The notes under the pieces were generated by a model, which was not told the origin of the DNA, did not search any database, and worked only from the letters and a program-made list of their open reading frames with translations. 64,000 nt of DNA, taken from positions 62,001 through 126,000 of the forward strand of contig BQMJ01000059.1 of assembly GCA_025991245.1 (NCBI GenBank). The letters run 5' to 3'. Source of the DNA: Galdieria partita. Its lineage: Eukaryota > Rhodophyta > Bangiophyceae > Galdieriales > Galdieriaceae. How positions within the stretch are numbered: position 1 is the first letter of the stretch; every line of letters starts with the position of its first letter. Shown one piece after another: positions 33,976 to 43,595 of the stretch. The translations under genes and the position numbers were made by a program.

Positions 33976-35719
33976 TTAGTTAACTTTGGTATCTTTCAAA
34001 AGATTTTGTTTTTGGGTTGTATCTAATCCCTGATAGTTGTTTGCTTTGAATATTTCTTCCTTTTCTTGAGAAACAAGCTCAATGTCTTCCTCTTCTCTCT
34101 GTTAGAATGGAGTCAGTATTCATCAACTCTCTAAAATGCAACTTAACTAGTTCGGAATTTTTCCAGCCTTGATATGTTACCCAATAGTACTTGCTTTCAT
34201 TCAGTTGTATAGCTGTTGCCAAATACCATAGTCGATCAGACGAATATCTATGAGGATAAGTTTTCTCGAAAATTTCAAGTTCAAAGAGCACAAACCTTGC
34301 CAAGACGCTTTGAAACTTTGTATTGCTAATGTTATTTCGAAGTGTAGCTTGTCCTTTCATTGATTCGTGCAAGTCTCCTGAATGAGATAGTAATGATGGG
34401 TCACTTGAGTTCATAGAAATGACATTCCACCGTATGGGTTGAATATTACTAAGAATGGCGCCTACTTCAAGCTTAGACGGTTGATCAGTGTTTGTTTTAT
34501 GAGGAGCGAATAATGCATAAGAATCCTGTGGACAGACTCCTGTACTATTCAACAATACAATAAAAAACATGACAAATGATATACCTAATCGTCTACACAA
34601 TTCAATCCACTGTTCATTGTAAGGAACCTAACAAAATCGCATTTCTATACATTCTATAAACCAAACAAAATGTCTTACTTGAGCGAATGCATCGAGAGAC
34701 ACTGCATATCTACACATCTGCAACTCTCGAACACTTAAATATCTCATTTCTTCGTTCATACGTATTCGGCTACCTTTATGAAGAATTCCAACCCGAACAA
34801 GTGGCTTCTCCGATAATGTTTCACAAAATTGTTGAGCTCTATATACGACTGTCTCAATCAACTCCAACTCAATTTTCACCAACTCACCTTGTATCACGCT
34901 CTAAAGGTTGCCTCATTAGACTGGACTCAAATATCTCATAAATAGATGAAATTTCCTATTATTCCTGAATAATCAAGGAAACACAAGATCAAAAAGACTT
35001 ACGTCGTCATCTGGGAACTTTGAGTAAAGAAAGCAGATAACCCTTTGTAGCAAGGTCCAATCACTTTCTTCATCTTCTAGTAACCACTGCAATGAATCCC
35101 AATCATATTCAGTTTCCGAAAATGATTCCAAAGTTTCTTTCAAAGCCTGCATTCTTCTGGTTTCATGATTGCTTATAAAAACATCAAAGTCAACCAATAT
35201 ACCGCATCTCACTCTCTCCTGTCTACTTTCCAACAAAGGGCAAGATAAAAAGTTGTTCTCCTGAAGCCATTTGGTCAACAATACTGACAATTGACTGGCA
35301 CTGCAAAATTACATGATTTTGATTGACATCTTTTGACAGACGCTTCCTCTTTGTAAATACAGAAATGGATGAGTTGATTTCAGGTTGTTTTTCTATACCA
35401 TTTTCACCTTTATCTAAAAGAGAGACTTACAGTCTTTCAGGTGCAAGGGAATCACAAGAATACCTGCAACTTGGTGGAATGGTCTAGTTTCAGAACAGCA
35501 AGCAGTTGACTCTAGAGTATTATCATAACCAAGACCTTGTCGCCCCAATGTTTTCTTTGGTGAGATAGGTTGTAAAATACCATTTTCGAAACGGCCTCAA
35601 GTTTCTATTTAGAACAAGTAAAACCTTTCAATAAAGAGTATACCTATTCTTTCCCGAAAACCCATCTTCTTTAAAATAGCAAGTCCTTTGTTGTTTCTCT
35701 TTTCCTCATCTTGTGTCAT
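33976..35719 (-). CDS. G-patch domain protein, novel architecture
   Basis: Nine exons (minus): 35719-35644, 35595-35464, 35413-35313, 35260-35003, 34955-34888, 34838-34679, 34627-34585, 34539-34148 and 34098-33976; 450 residues. The N-terminus holds a G-patch: GLAILKKMGFRERIG, GILQPISPKKTLGRQGLGY. A basic FTKRKRL follows, then about 300 residues of no family I know, ending in an acidic helix (REEEDIELVSQEKEEIF). G-patch proteins usually activate DEAH-box helicases in splicing or ribosome assembly; that role is inference. The intron before exon 8 is 45 bp without stop codons and could be retained in frame. Failing to splice the last intron gives an early stop after 17 extra codons. Confidence 0.7.
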
Positions 35720-36382
35720 TTCCAAGCGATGAGTTGGCAGAGCGCCAAAATTGAATTTGCATTCAATTGCTCATCACAACTCAGCAAAAGTGAGTGAATC
35801 ATACAAATAACGAATTTCTCTGTACTAACTCAAAGCAACTTTTGACAAAAGGTTCTTGAACCTTTTACCAGTTTAAGAATAACTCTCTGATTCTTCCAAA
35901 TTTCCAATCTTCTTCTTTTTATACGTCGGTGCAAATCAACGTTTTCTACAACTCTATCTTTACATTACAGTTGCAATACTAAACAAATTATTGAAAGCCT
36001 GCTCATGATGAGGCATGGAAGAAACTTCAGTTATCACATAGTTAGACTTGAATTTTCACCTTCATGAGGTAATCCAAAAAAATATCGCAAGGCAGGATAC
36101 AAAGGAGTCAAGCACTTACAGTAATGGATATTTGCTCATGTTGGTTATTTCTGGAAAAATCTTCTTAGCATAGTTATATATTCCATTCTGAATGATTATC
36201 CTCTGTCTAATTCAATGATCGATAAGCATTTGTCTGTGCTGTGTATGCATCCTAGTTAGAGTTGTATGATAATACTCACCGTGCTTCTATAAAAGAATTT
36301 TAGATACTTTGTTCATCAATAGTCCAATACAATATCCATTCTAAGCATTCTATATTTGGCTTTTAAAATACTGGATTGCGTC
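35720..36382. other. divergent intergenic region, 663 bp, with TTCnnGAA palindrome
   Basis: Separates the G-patch and CPI1 genes, which point away from each other, so it holds both promoters. A 9 bp inverted repeat with a 2 bp spacer (35847-35866) contains TTCTTGAA, the core of a heat-shock element. Nothing else stands out. Confidence 0.5.
35847..35866. promoter_or_regulatory. candidate heat-shock element in a perfect inverted repeat
   Basis: The 20 bases AAAAGGTTCTTGAACCTTTT form two 9 bp arms around TT and include the HSF core TTCnnGAA. The site lies 127-146 bp upstream of the G-patch ATG and about 520 bp upstream of CPI1. Binding is inferred from the core only. Confidence 0.35.
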
Positions 36383-37289
36383 ATGCCCAGTCGAGACCAG
36401 AAACCGCGTGATGTTGTATCCAAACAAGAACTTTTTCAAAGTTGGTTTGCTACAAATGAAAGTAAAAGGTGGTGTGAGAAGTTTATGTTGGTTGTGACTC
36501 CTTTAAGTATTGCTTCTTTGATTTTGGGTTTGGTTGGAAGCAAAGGTTACCAGGTTGGTTGTCTTGACATACAGAAAACTATCGCTGATGTCATAGCAAC
36601 TGTAGTATTGTGGCAAAAATGAATATTTGATGTTCTCTTTCCTTATGGCCGCACCTTGCTTTGTTTTGCCCTTGTTTTTCAGCGGCAGCGAAGACAAAAA
36701 GAGACCTTTTCATCAGCGCTTTTGGATCAAAGCGAATTTGTGGAATTTGGTGTTTGGTTATATTGGAAACTATTTCTGGACTCATTACTTCTATCAACTG
36801 CTTGGAGCGCACTATACTTTCGAATCTTATCGTTGGAACCAGGTACCTATTCCTTGTTACCTGGCGACACACGCCTATTTCTGCTTTTATCATACCTTTG
36901 CCACAATCATTCTGCGACGAGTTGTAAATGGCACAAAGGGACTTCCTACGTTAGTGCGCAATCTTGTTAAGTGGTTGTTTATTCTTTCATTAGCATATGC
37001 AACAGCAGTCGCTGAAACAGTAACGATCGCATGGTTTCCCTACTATTCGTTTGATAATTGGGAAAAAATGGTTTATTTTGGATCTGTTTTTTATGCATTA
37101 TACTTCGTTGTTAGTTTCCCAATGTATTATCGTATCGATGAGGATCCCGAACACGAATGGAATCTGACAGCAGTAGTATTGGACAGTTTTGCTGCGGCGA
37201 TGATTGTGACGCTTCTGCTCGATTTATGGAGAATATTTGTTGGGTCGTTGAATGGTTTGCAATTTCAAGGCATTCCTTTCATTGTGTAG
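36383..37289 (+). CDS. CPI1: cycloeucalenol cycloisomerase
   Basis: Exons 36383-36553 and 36606-37289 with a 52 bp phase-0 intron (donor gttggt); 284 residues, as in plants. Family blocks: NESKRWCEKFML near the start, KANLWNLVFGYIGNYFWTHY, YQLLGAHYTFESYRWN, THAYFCFYHTFATIILRR, WFPYYSF and FPMYYRIDE. About seven membrane helices. It opens the cyclopropane ring of cycloeucalenol to give obtusifoliol, a step found in organisms that make sterols through cycloartenol, so it supports an archaeplastid origin for the window. The ATG at 36383 is the first in frame. Confidence 0.93.
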
Positions 37290-37791
37290 AATTAAAATAA
37301 TTTAAATTTTCTATTTTACAAGTGATTATTTTACAGTTAATTAAATAAGAAATCTAATCATGGTACCTTTTAATGCATAAACCTCCAAGCTGCAGATTAA
37401 ATCACAAAGTATATAGTTTAGATATATTAAATGAAATCAAGATCAAGAACAGTAGAAACAAGCGTTTTATAATTTCGACCTGGGATAATTAATTCCAATT
37501 GGATAAATTACTTCACAGTTGAAAGACTTGAGTCGAAAAATAACATTTAATGACGTAAAAATTTCACTCCTATTCAATAAAAATTATTTTATTGTTTTTT
37601 TGAAAATATCATTCCGCAACTAAAGCTCATCTACTCACAACAGCTTGGCTTAGTTTAAAATTATTCTAGTTGTTTCGTTACAAAAATATCATTAAATTGT
37701 TGCATCGTTCTTCTTGCACACCAGTATGAAGGAATGTAGCTAACTTCCATACATAACGATATCAACTGGAAAAACGAATATCAAAGTCTGG
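37290..37791. other. convergent intergenic region, 502 bp, no gene seen
   Basis: Between the stops of CPI1 (+) and MED21 (-). Very AT-rich with several short T runs that may serve 3'-end formation. No frame or RNA gene recognised. Confidence 0.5.
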
Positions 37792-38267
37792 CTACGAACT
37801 ATCGATACTTTCCTCAAACAAAGATCTATTTTCTAGAGTTTGTGTCAGAATTGCCTCGGCTTGTTTCAACTCCTGCATAACATCTTCGAGCAACAAGTTA
37901 ACTTCTTTTAGTTTGTTTTCAGCTTCTTGATTCTTCTGAAGCCACCATTAGACTATGGAAAGCAAGAAAAAGGCAGTTACAAACCTGTTGCAGTCTTTGT
38001 ACCTTTGTTGGTTGCAATTCAGCCAGGGAAGAGATATAACAATCCAGTTCTTTTGCAGAGGTTGCGAATGTACTGGTCACCGCGTCCAAATCCAGCTCTA
38101 TTTACAAAGTCAATAAACGAAAGTATCTGATAGTCAAGAATCATTGTACCTGTAGTTGAAGAGTCCAACTGAATGGGAAAGTCACTTTGTACACCTTGGA
38201 AGATATCGACCGGGATTGCTCTTAGGATAACATCCAAGTGCAAGAGAAAGTCGGACAAGCGTTCCAT
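37792..38267 (-). CDS. MED21: Mediator complex subunit 21
   Basis: Exons (minus) 38267-38150, 38097-37985 and 37935-37792; introns of 52 and 49 bp; 124 residues. The first block MERLSDFLLHLDVILRAIP matches the MED21/Srb7 N-terminus. After the splice ELDLDAVTSTFATSAKELDC and YISSLAELQPTKVQRLQQ correspond to the family's TAK-x-ID-x-LI-x-SLP region, and QEAENKLKEVNLLLEDV to the closing helix. MED21 pairs with MED7 at the Mediator middle-module hinge and contacts RNA polymerase II regulators. Frame continuity depends on both introns. Its ATG lies 24 bp from that of ERCC1 on the other strand. Confidence 0.72.
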
Positions 38268-38291
38268 CACAATGGGAAGTTTGAAATTGTT

Positions 38292-39304
38292 ATGGAAGCG
38301 TCAGAGGAAGATCACGAGTTTACTCAAGCGTTTCAGTTTCTAAAGGAAACTGAGTTCTACGAGAGTCATGAAGGAGAAGAAAGGGAGCGTTCGCCTTTAC
38401 TGTCGCCTTCCTATTCTTTTACTTCCAAAGCCAAGACCGACCTTATCATTGCTCAAGCAAAAGCGAACCATTTCATCGTTGTTAATCAAGCTACTCAGAA
38501 GAACAATCCTTTGAACGGTTTTATCAAACAGGTGCTTTGGAATTATGGGAACATTATACCTGACTAGTAAGTTTTATATTTGGTTGATGGGTAAGACTCG
38601 TTGAGCTGCTTGTTTTTTCTCTAGTCTGTTAGGTCGTTATACCTGTGCGTTGTTTTTGCGTATTAGTCAACATCTTTTGACTCCGCAGTATATTTATGAC
38701 CGAGTTAAAGCAATAGGAAAGCAATTTCGTTTGCGAATACTTATTTGTTTGATAGACGTAGAGGATTTTGAGTTTGCGTTGAAAGAGGCAAGTGATGTTG
38801 AACAGCTGTTGGTGTTGTTTTGAATTGTTGGTGTTTTGGAAAATCAGGTTACCAAACTGTGTGTTTTTAGTGAGTTTACTTTAATTGTTACACGTAGTGA
38901 AAAGGAAGCAGCCAGATATTTGGAAGCCTATTTTGCCTTGGAGAATAAACCGACCGATGTGTTACGAGAAAGAACAGAACAAGACTATATCTCTAAAGTG
39001 GAAAGTGCGTTGACGAGTATTCCATCAATCAATAAGACAGATGCTATGCAGTTGATTACCAATTTTAAGACTTTTCATGCTTTGGTTAATGCCGATGTCA
39101 AGGTATGAAAGTTCATCTCGCTACCAGAACGTGATTGGGATTTTTGTTTGGTTAGGAGTTGAGCAAGTGTCCCGGCATTGGTCCCACCAAAGTTCAACGT
39201 CTAAAGGAAGCTTTAAAGATGCCATTTCGTAACAAGTAACCGTTTGGTTTTCTCACAGCGCTGTTTTTGTCCTTCTTATGTACAGAGAAGATTTGTATCG
39301 ATGA
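38292..39304 (+). CDS. ERCC1: DNA repair endonuclease subunit ERCC1/Rad10
   Basis: Exons 38292-38566, 38625-38787, 38848-39102, 39156-39235 and 39286-39304; 263 residues. Reading on through the last donor instead gives a stop at 39239 and 258 residues. Central domain: NPLNGFIKQVLWNYG, NIIPDYLLGRYTCALFLRI, ARYLEAYFALENKP; C-terminal double helix-hairpin-helix: INKTDAMQLITNF and LSKCPGIGPTKVQRLKEA. It pairs with XPF to cut 5' of lesions in nucleotide excision and crosslink repair. The second intron begins GCAAGT, and alignment to ERCC1 (ALKE-VTKLC) fixes this boundary with no gap. XPF is not in the window. Confidence 0.92.
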
Positions 39305-39635
39305 AAATCATTTCGTCATCTTGTGTTTACTAGAAACACCTATCCAACTGCCTTGACTGTATGTTTTGTGGAGATCGATAAACACACTTTTGGACGTGCA
39401 AACTGAGGTTTTCTCAACCTACGTAGAAAACCAAGCGACTCTGAAACTCTTAATAGGGAGCCAACCATTTCATATTTGTTTCATGAAGAAATGAAAATCT
39501 CAAGTTTGTTGATTCTCTTCCATAAAGTGAAGACTCTCCTTCTTGAAGGATTGAATAAATGGACAAAAAACCAGATACAACACAGAAACTTGTGTTTCCA
39601 CCTTTTATATTCCAACAGAGAGATATAAGGAAGGA
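39305..39635. other. convergent intergenic region, 331 bp, no gene seen
   Basis: Between the ERCC1 and RAD6 stops. A frame at 39559-39786 overlaps the last RAD6 exons on the other strand and is a shadow. Nothing else recognised. Confidence 0.5.
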
Positions 39636-40337
39636 CTATCCTTTCCACGACTCTTCTACAATATCTTGCACACGACGATCGTATTCTCTTCTATTCTCCT
39701 GCATCCAAACAAATGAGAATCCGCAAAGACACAAGCCTGGAGTAACCAACCTGATAAAGTCTAGCTGCTTCAGAATTTGCCGGTGAATTGGGATTAGGAT
39801 CACACAAAAGGGACTGAATGGAAGTCAAAATCTTTACCCGCTGTAAGCAATAACTACAAACTCTTTACGCACAACTTACAGCTGAAATATCATAGATAGG
39901 ACTCCACTGGTTCTGTAAAATATCCAGACAAATACTTCCATCCTAAAAAGAGTTTATATCTGATATACAAACGAAAGAAAAGCTACCAACCGAGTAAATA
40001 TTGGGATGGTACATTTTGGAAACAAATTTCACCTGCAATGAATAATGTCAACAAAAAACGACGAAAACCTAACCTTACATACGGTAGGTGGTTTATTTGG
40101 ATAGTCTTCAGTGAACTGAAAAGTTAGTTTAAATGTGCCGCCTTCCCAAATGCTATCTTCTGGACCTAGAATGACTGCATTCCAGCGCATGATATCGTTC
40201 TCACACGGGGCTCCACTACAGCCACTAGGAGGGTCCTACTCCCAACAAACGTAAGTGAATGAATAAAACAAAGATAAGCATACTTGTTGTAGCTTCTTAA
40301 AGTCCCTTATCAGTCTTCTTCGTGCTGGGGTACTCAT
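39636..40337 (-). CDS. RAD6: ubiquitin-conjugating enzyme E2 RAD6/UBC2
   Basis: Six exons (minus): 40337-40284, 40235-40083, 40032-39991, 39942-39880, 39831-39751 and 39698-39636; introns 48-52 bp; 151 residues, like the 152 of human RAD6. [20 protein letters not shown] is the typical start; [44 protein letters not shown] with active-site Cys88, [11 protein letters not shown] and [19 protein letters not shown] follow. It attaches ubiquitin to PCNA (with RAD18) and to histone H2B (with BRE1). At intron 4 the downstream acceptor was chosen because the nearer one would insert three residues in a conserved loop. ERCC1, another repair gene, is its convergent neighbour. Confidence 0.95.
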
Positions 40338-41083
40338 CTTCACCAAAACTTTTCCCCAATTCACCAAAAGAAATGGGATGTTTCAAATCCTTTTTGGCCA
40401 AACAGTACAATCCGTTATCCTTATCGACATCTCTTCAACTTGCAGATACTTTGAACACACAATCATATAATCAGCCATCATTTCAAGTAATATTCATTTG
40501 TCTGGTTACTATAGTTTCCATATTCTAAAGGCGTTGATTCCTTTGAAACAATATCTATCATATCAACCTGTATCATGAAAATAAAGTATCAAGCAAATGA
40601 GTTTGGAATGACTCAATTTTTGGAAACAAGAATAGCAGCTTGAAGCTTCCAAACTTGAACTAACATGTATACACATCTCTATGAGTGAAAAGTTCAAGAA
40701 AACTTGATATTTTTATCATTGTTGAGTTCCTTTGATATATCTACATACATACATATATATATATATGTAGGGAGAATGAATAGAAATCAATAGACATTCA
40801 AATAACATAGAAATATAGTGTTTTGGAGAGAATACATAGAGTGTCTTGTGGTATTGTTCAGTTGTGACAACCCAAAACCAATTGCTCTACAACGAGCAAG
40901 AGAACCTTGGAGGAGTTGCAAGGAATGTCCCAGAGACTTGTGCTAGAATACTTGCTGTCCTCATTTCCGTCGGTGAGACAAAAGTCATTCGTGGCTATTT
41001 CGATTTTTCCCAATTGATTAAGATAGTTTTGGTGCGAGGGAGTTTTGAGTTGCGTGTGGGTTTGGGCAATTGCCTACTTCACG
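40338..41083. other. divergent intergenic region, 746 bp
   Basis: Holds the promoters of RAD6 and the bZIP-like gene. Contains a CATA/TA microsatellite at 40741-40770 and one TTCAAGAA (TTCnnGAA) at 40693-40700. A plus-strand frame 40846-41100 lacks an ATG at its start and family features, so I do not call it. Confidence 0.5.
40741..40770. repeat. CATA/TA simple repeat, partly palindromic
   Basis: The 30 bases begin CTACATACATACATA, run through seven TA units, and end TATGTAG, so the ends are complementary. Lies between RAD6 and the bZIP-like gene. Confidence 0.9.
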
Positions 41084-41936
41084 ATGAGTTACTTGTTTGA
41101 ACGAATAAGTATCTCCTCCCTGGCTTTAAATAGAGAAGAAACACCACTTGCAGGTCTTTTCTGCTCTATGGAAGAGTCTTCCACCTGTTCTACTATTACT
41201 ACCACAGAACAAGTGAATACGAGTGAAATATCTCAAGAAAACGGCAAAAAAACATCCCTCAACTCGGACAATATGATAAAATGCCAGTCTACATGTTGTA
41301 AGGATATTTCTTATCCATCTTCGTGGGGCTCTACTTCTTCCAAGGGATACTCAGACTCCAAAGATTGTAGCTCACCATCGATTGAAAGTGGAGAAAACAA
41401 CTGGACGGAGTGGAAAAGGAAACAAACCTTGGAATCACTGTTGGAAGAAAGAAAGAATGAAGAGAAGAGACTCCAACAAAGAGTTCAAAAGTTGATGGAA
41501 ATGTATGGCAGAGAAAATTCTCTAACTGCTTTCCGCTCAGATACAGTATTAAGTGGCAAGCCACTGTATTTGGATAGATCTGCGTCAACTTCAGTTATAA
41601 TGTACCACCAGAGGTAAGTCACGAATATATAGTACAATCAATACTGGATATAAAAAGTGATATGGCTAGGGAAAAATTTTCGATCAATTTGTCATCGCTA
41701 TCACCTGAGCAGATTAGGAAGAGAAGAAACAAACAGAAACGTGAGTCCAAACAAAGATGTAGACAATACAAAAGAGATCAAGTAAGATATCATTTCCAAG
41801 TCCAATTCAAACCAACTTGAAGAGTTCATTGTAGGAAATCGCTGTTGAAAATAACATTCAACTACTAGAACGAGCATCTATGTTTCTCTATCAACTGATT
41901 GACGAACGATTGCAAAGATTTAACTCAGAAACATAA
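41084..41936 (+). CDS. bZIP-like transcription factor (atypical basic region)
   Basis: Exons 41084-41613, 41670-41781 and 41835-41936; introns of 56 and 53 bp; 247 residues. The first 170 residues are Ser/Thr-rich and polar. A helical EERKNEEKRLQQRVQKLME precedes a segment with the look of a bZIP basic region, IRKRRNKQKRESKQRCRQYK, followed by a short hydrophobic-heptad helix (IAVENNIQLLERASMFLYQL). The invariant Asn to Arg spacing is one residue longer than the usual N-x7-R and the zipper is short and lacks regular leucines, so DNA binding is not assured. The splice between basic region and zipper is at a phase-0 site. Start ATG at 41084 is the first in frame. Confidence 0.55.
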
Positions 41937-42021
41937 TATACGCTGCAATAACTGTTAAAGGGTTTCACTTTTGTTTTTACGCATATAATACAATAAAATG
42001 AAAGAAATAATTATATACTTG

Positions 42022-43534
42022 TTATGACAAACATTTTCGACTCCGACTTAAATACTGTATCATACCACGACACTTGTATTGTTCCTTTGCCATTCTCCGT
42101 ACTTCCTATTCATAGTGAGCCTAGTTGATTACTCTTCTTTCATCTCTACCTTTAAGAATACAGTCAAGTCTATCAAGTTCATTTCTAAAGCCTCGTCCAA
42201 AAGACACAACGCATCTTGAAGAGCAGAATCTTTGGCTCGATATTGAACAATCTATCCAAACAGATATAAGCAAAATAACTTCATCGTTTTACAAACGTAC
42301 TTTTCTCTGTACACTATCTGGAAAAATAATAATATCATCGATATCCAAAGCTCCCTTTAAATGCTATGCGGTTCGTTTAGGTTCTCAAGAACAATTGAAC
42401 TCCATAAAACTTGCCTTGTTCTCTTCGAGCCACTGTATCGTTTGCGTCAACTGTCCTTGTGCATTCGAAATTTCTCTTTCAGCATCTACTCGTGCAACCG
42501 AAATAGAATCCAAGCCTTCCAACACCAGGTTCAATACCTACAAGAATATGTTGTTGACAACTCACCTTCTTGAATAGCTTCCGAACCCTTTTGCAACGCT
42601 TGTCTTGCCTCCAAAAGTTGCGAAATTTCATCTTTACCTTTCTTTTCCGTATTTTCAAGTTGTCGTTTGATTTTGCCAGAAACCAATGTCACCAATTCTC
42701 TATTACCGAGTTAGCTCAAATTAAAGCCAATATGCTGAAACCACCTTCGATGTTCTTCTTCTGCAGAAACTCTTTGGGCGGGTGGCGTCTCTGTGCGACA
42801 CGTTGGAGATATAGGTAAAGACTTTTTCTCAGCGGCACCACCTGATTGTGAACGACGAGTAGCTTTAGCAAAAACAGGAGGCTTCGAACTAAAAACAGAG
42901 ACCAAAACTCCGATCAGACCCACAATACTGTAAGAGGAGGGATCCCATTTCGCTAAATATGTCAAATTTACCTATTTGAACTGGTTGAGAACACCGAAAG
43001 AAAGTATGGAAACTTATCCTTACTAATCCAGAGGTATCAACATAGGGATGGTCGTTGGGTATGTACATATTGGGAGTTGGTGTAACATATACCAATGGTG
43101 GGTAACTAGGATAGGGTTCTGGAATCCAAATGTCAACTGGAATATTGTACCCATTTCCTTTATAACGAACAGCCACAGTTCCACCCAAACAACTAGAAAC
43201 ACGGCTAGTTTAAAGAAGCCAACAAGTTCCTCAAAGAGACTCCTTACATTAGTCTAGAAACAAAACCGTTGTTGTGTGTGAGAGTGTCAACTCTTGCTAC
43301 TAGGGAAGGGCACTGTCGAAGTGCCTCTTGACAGTCTTGTATAATACGGACATGGTTGTTACGTGAATATGACTGCTCTGTTTGCAGCTAAACGTGTGTG
43401 TTACTTTCTGTTTTGCTAGAAGAAGTGGGTTTTCTTACCAACAAACGATTGACAGAAGAGCTATGAACCAACAATCTTGGCGAACTCATCTCAACAATCA
43501 AAGTCCCATTTGTTGGAAGTCCTCCTTTGGACAT
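42022..43534 (-). CDS. VPS23: ESCRT-I subunit TSG101/VPS23
   Basis: Nine exons (minus): 43534-43439, 43387-43248, 43204-43024, 42971-42745, 42699-42566, 42515-42415, 42363-42301, 42251-42150 and 42105-42022; 375 residues. The UEV domain includes LGGTVAVRYKGNGYNIPVDI, WIPEPYPSYPPLVYV, LTYLAKWDPSSYSIVGLI and SSKPPVF. A coiled coil (GKIKRQLENTEKKG to DAEREISNAQ) and a C-terminal steadiness box (DDIIIFPDS, DSALQDALCLLDEALEMN, LIDLTVFLKEVRRMAKEQYK) follow. TSG101 binds ubiquitin and PTAP-type motifs in cargo sorting into multivesicular bodies. The sixth intron begins GCAAGT. The first exon, and so the N-terminus, is the least certain part. Confidence 0.9.
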
Positions 43535-43595
43535 CCTTTTGAGAATGGCCTTCAACAACCCCATTTTATATTTCCCACTCTACACAATATATCCT

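Noticed and set aside
39231-39239. ERCC1 ending at TAA 39239
   Set aside because: Possible, but AA-gtaacc with an acceptor 50 bp on gives an intron of normal size and a short extra tail; I prefer the spliced form and note both.
42125-42577. Plus-strand frame of 150 codons
   Set aside because: It is the shadow of TSG101 exons on the other strand.
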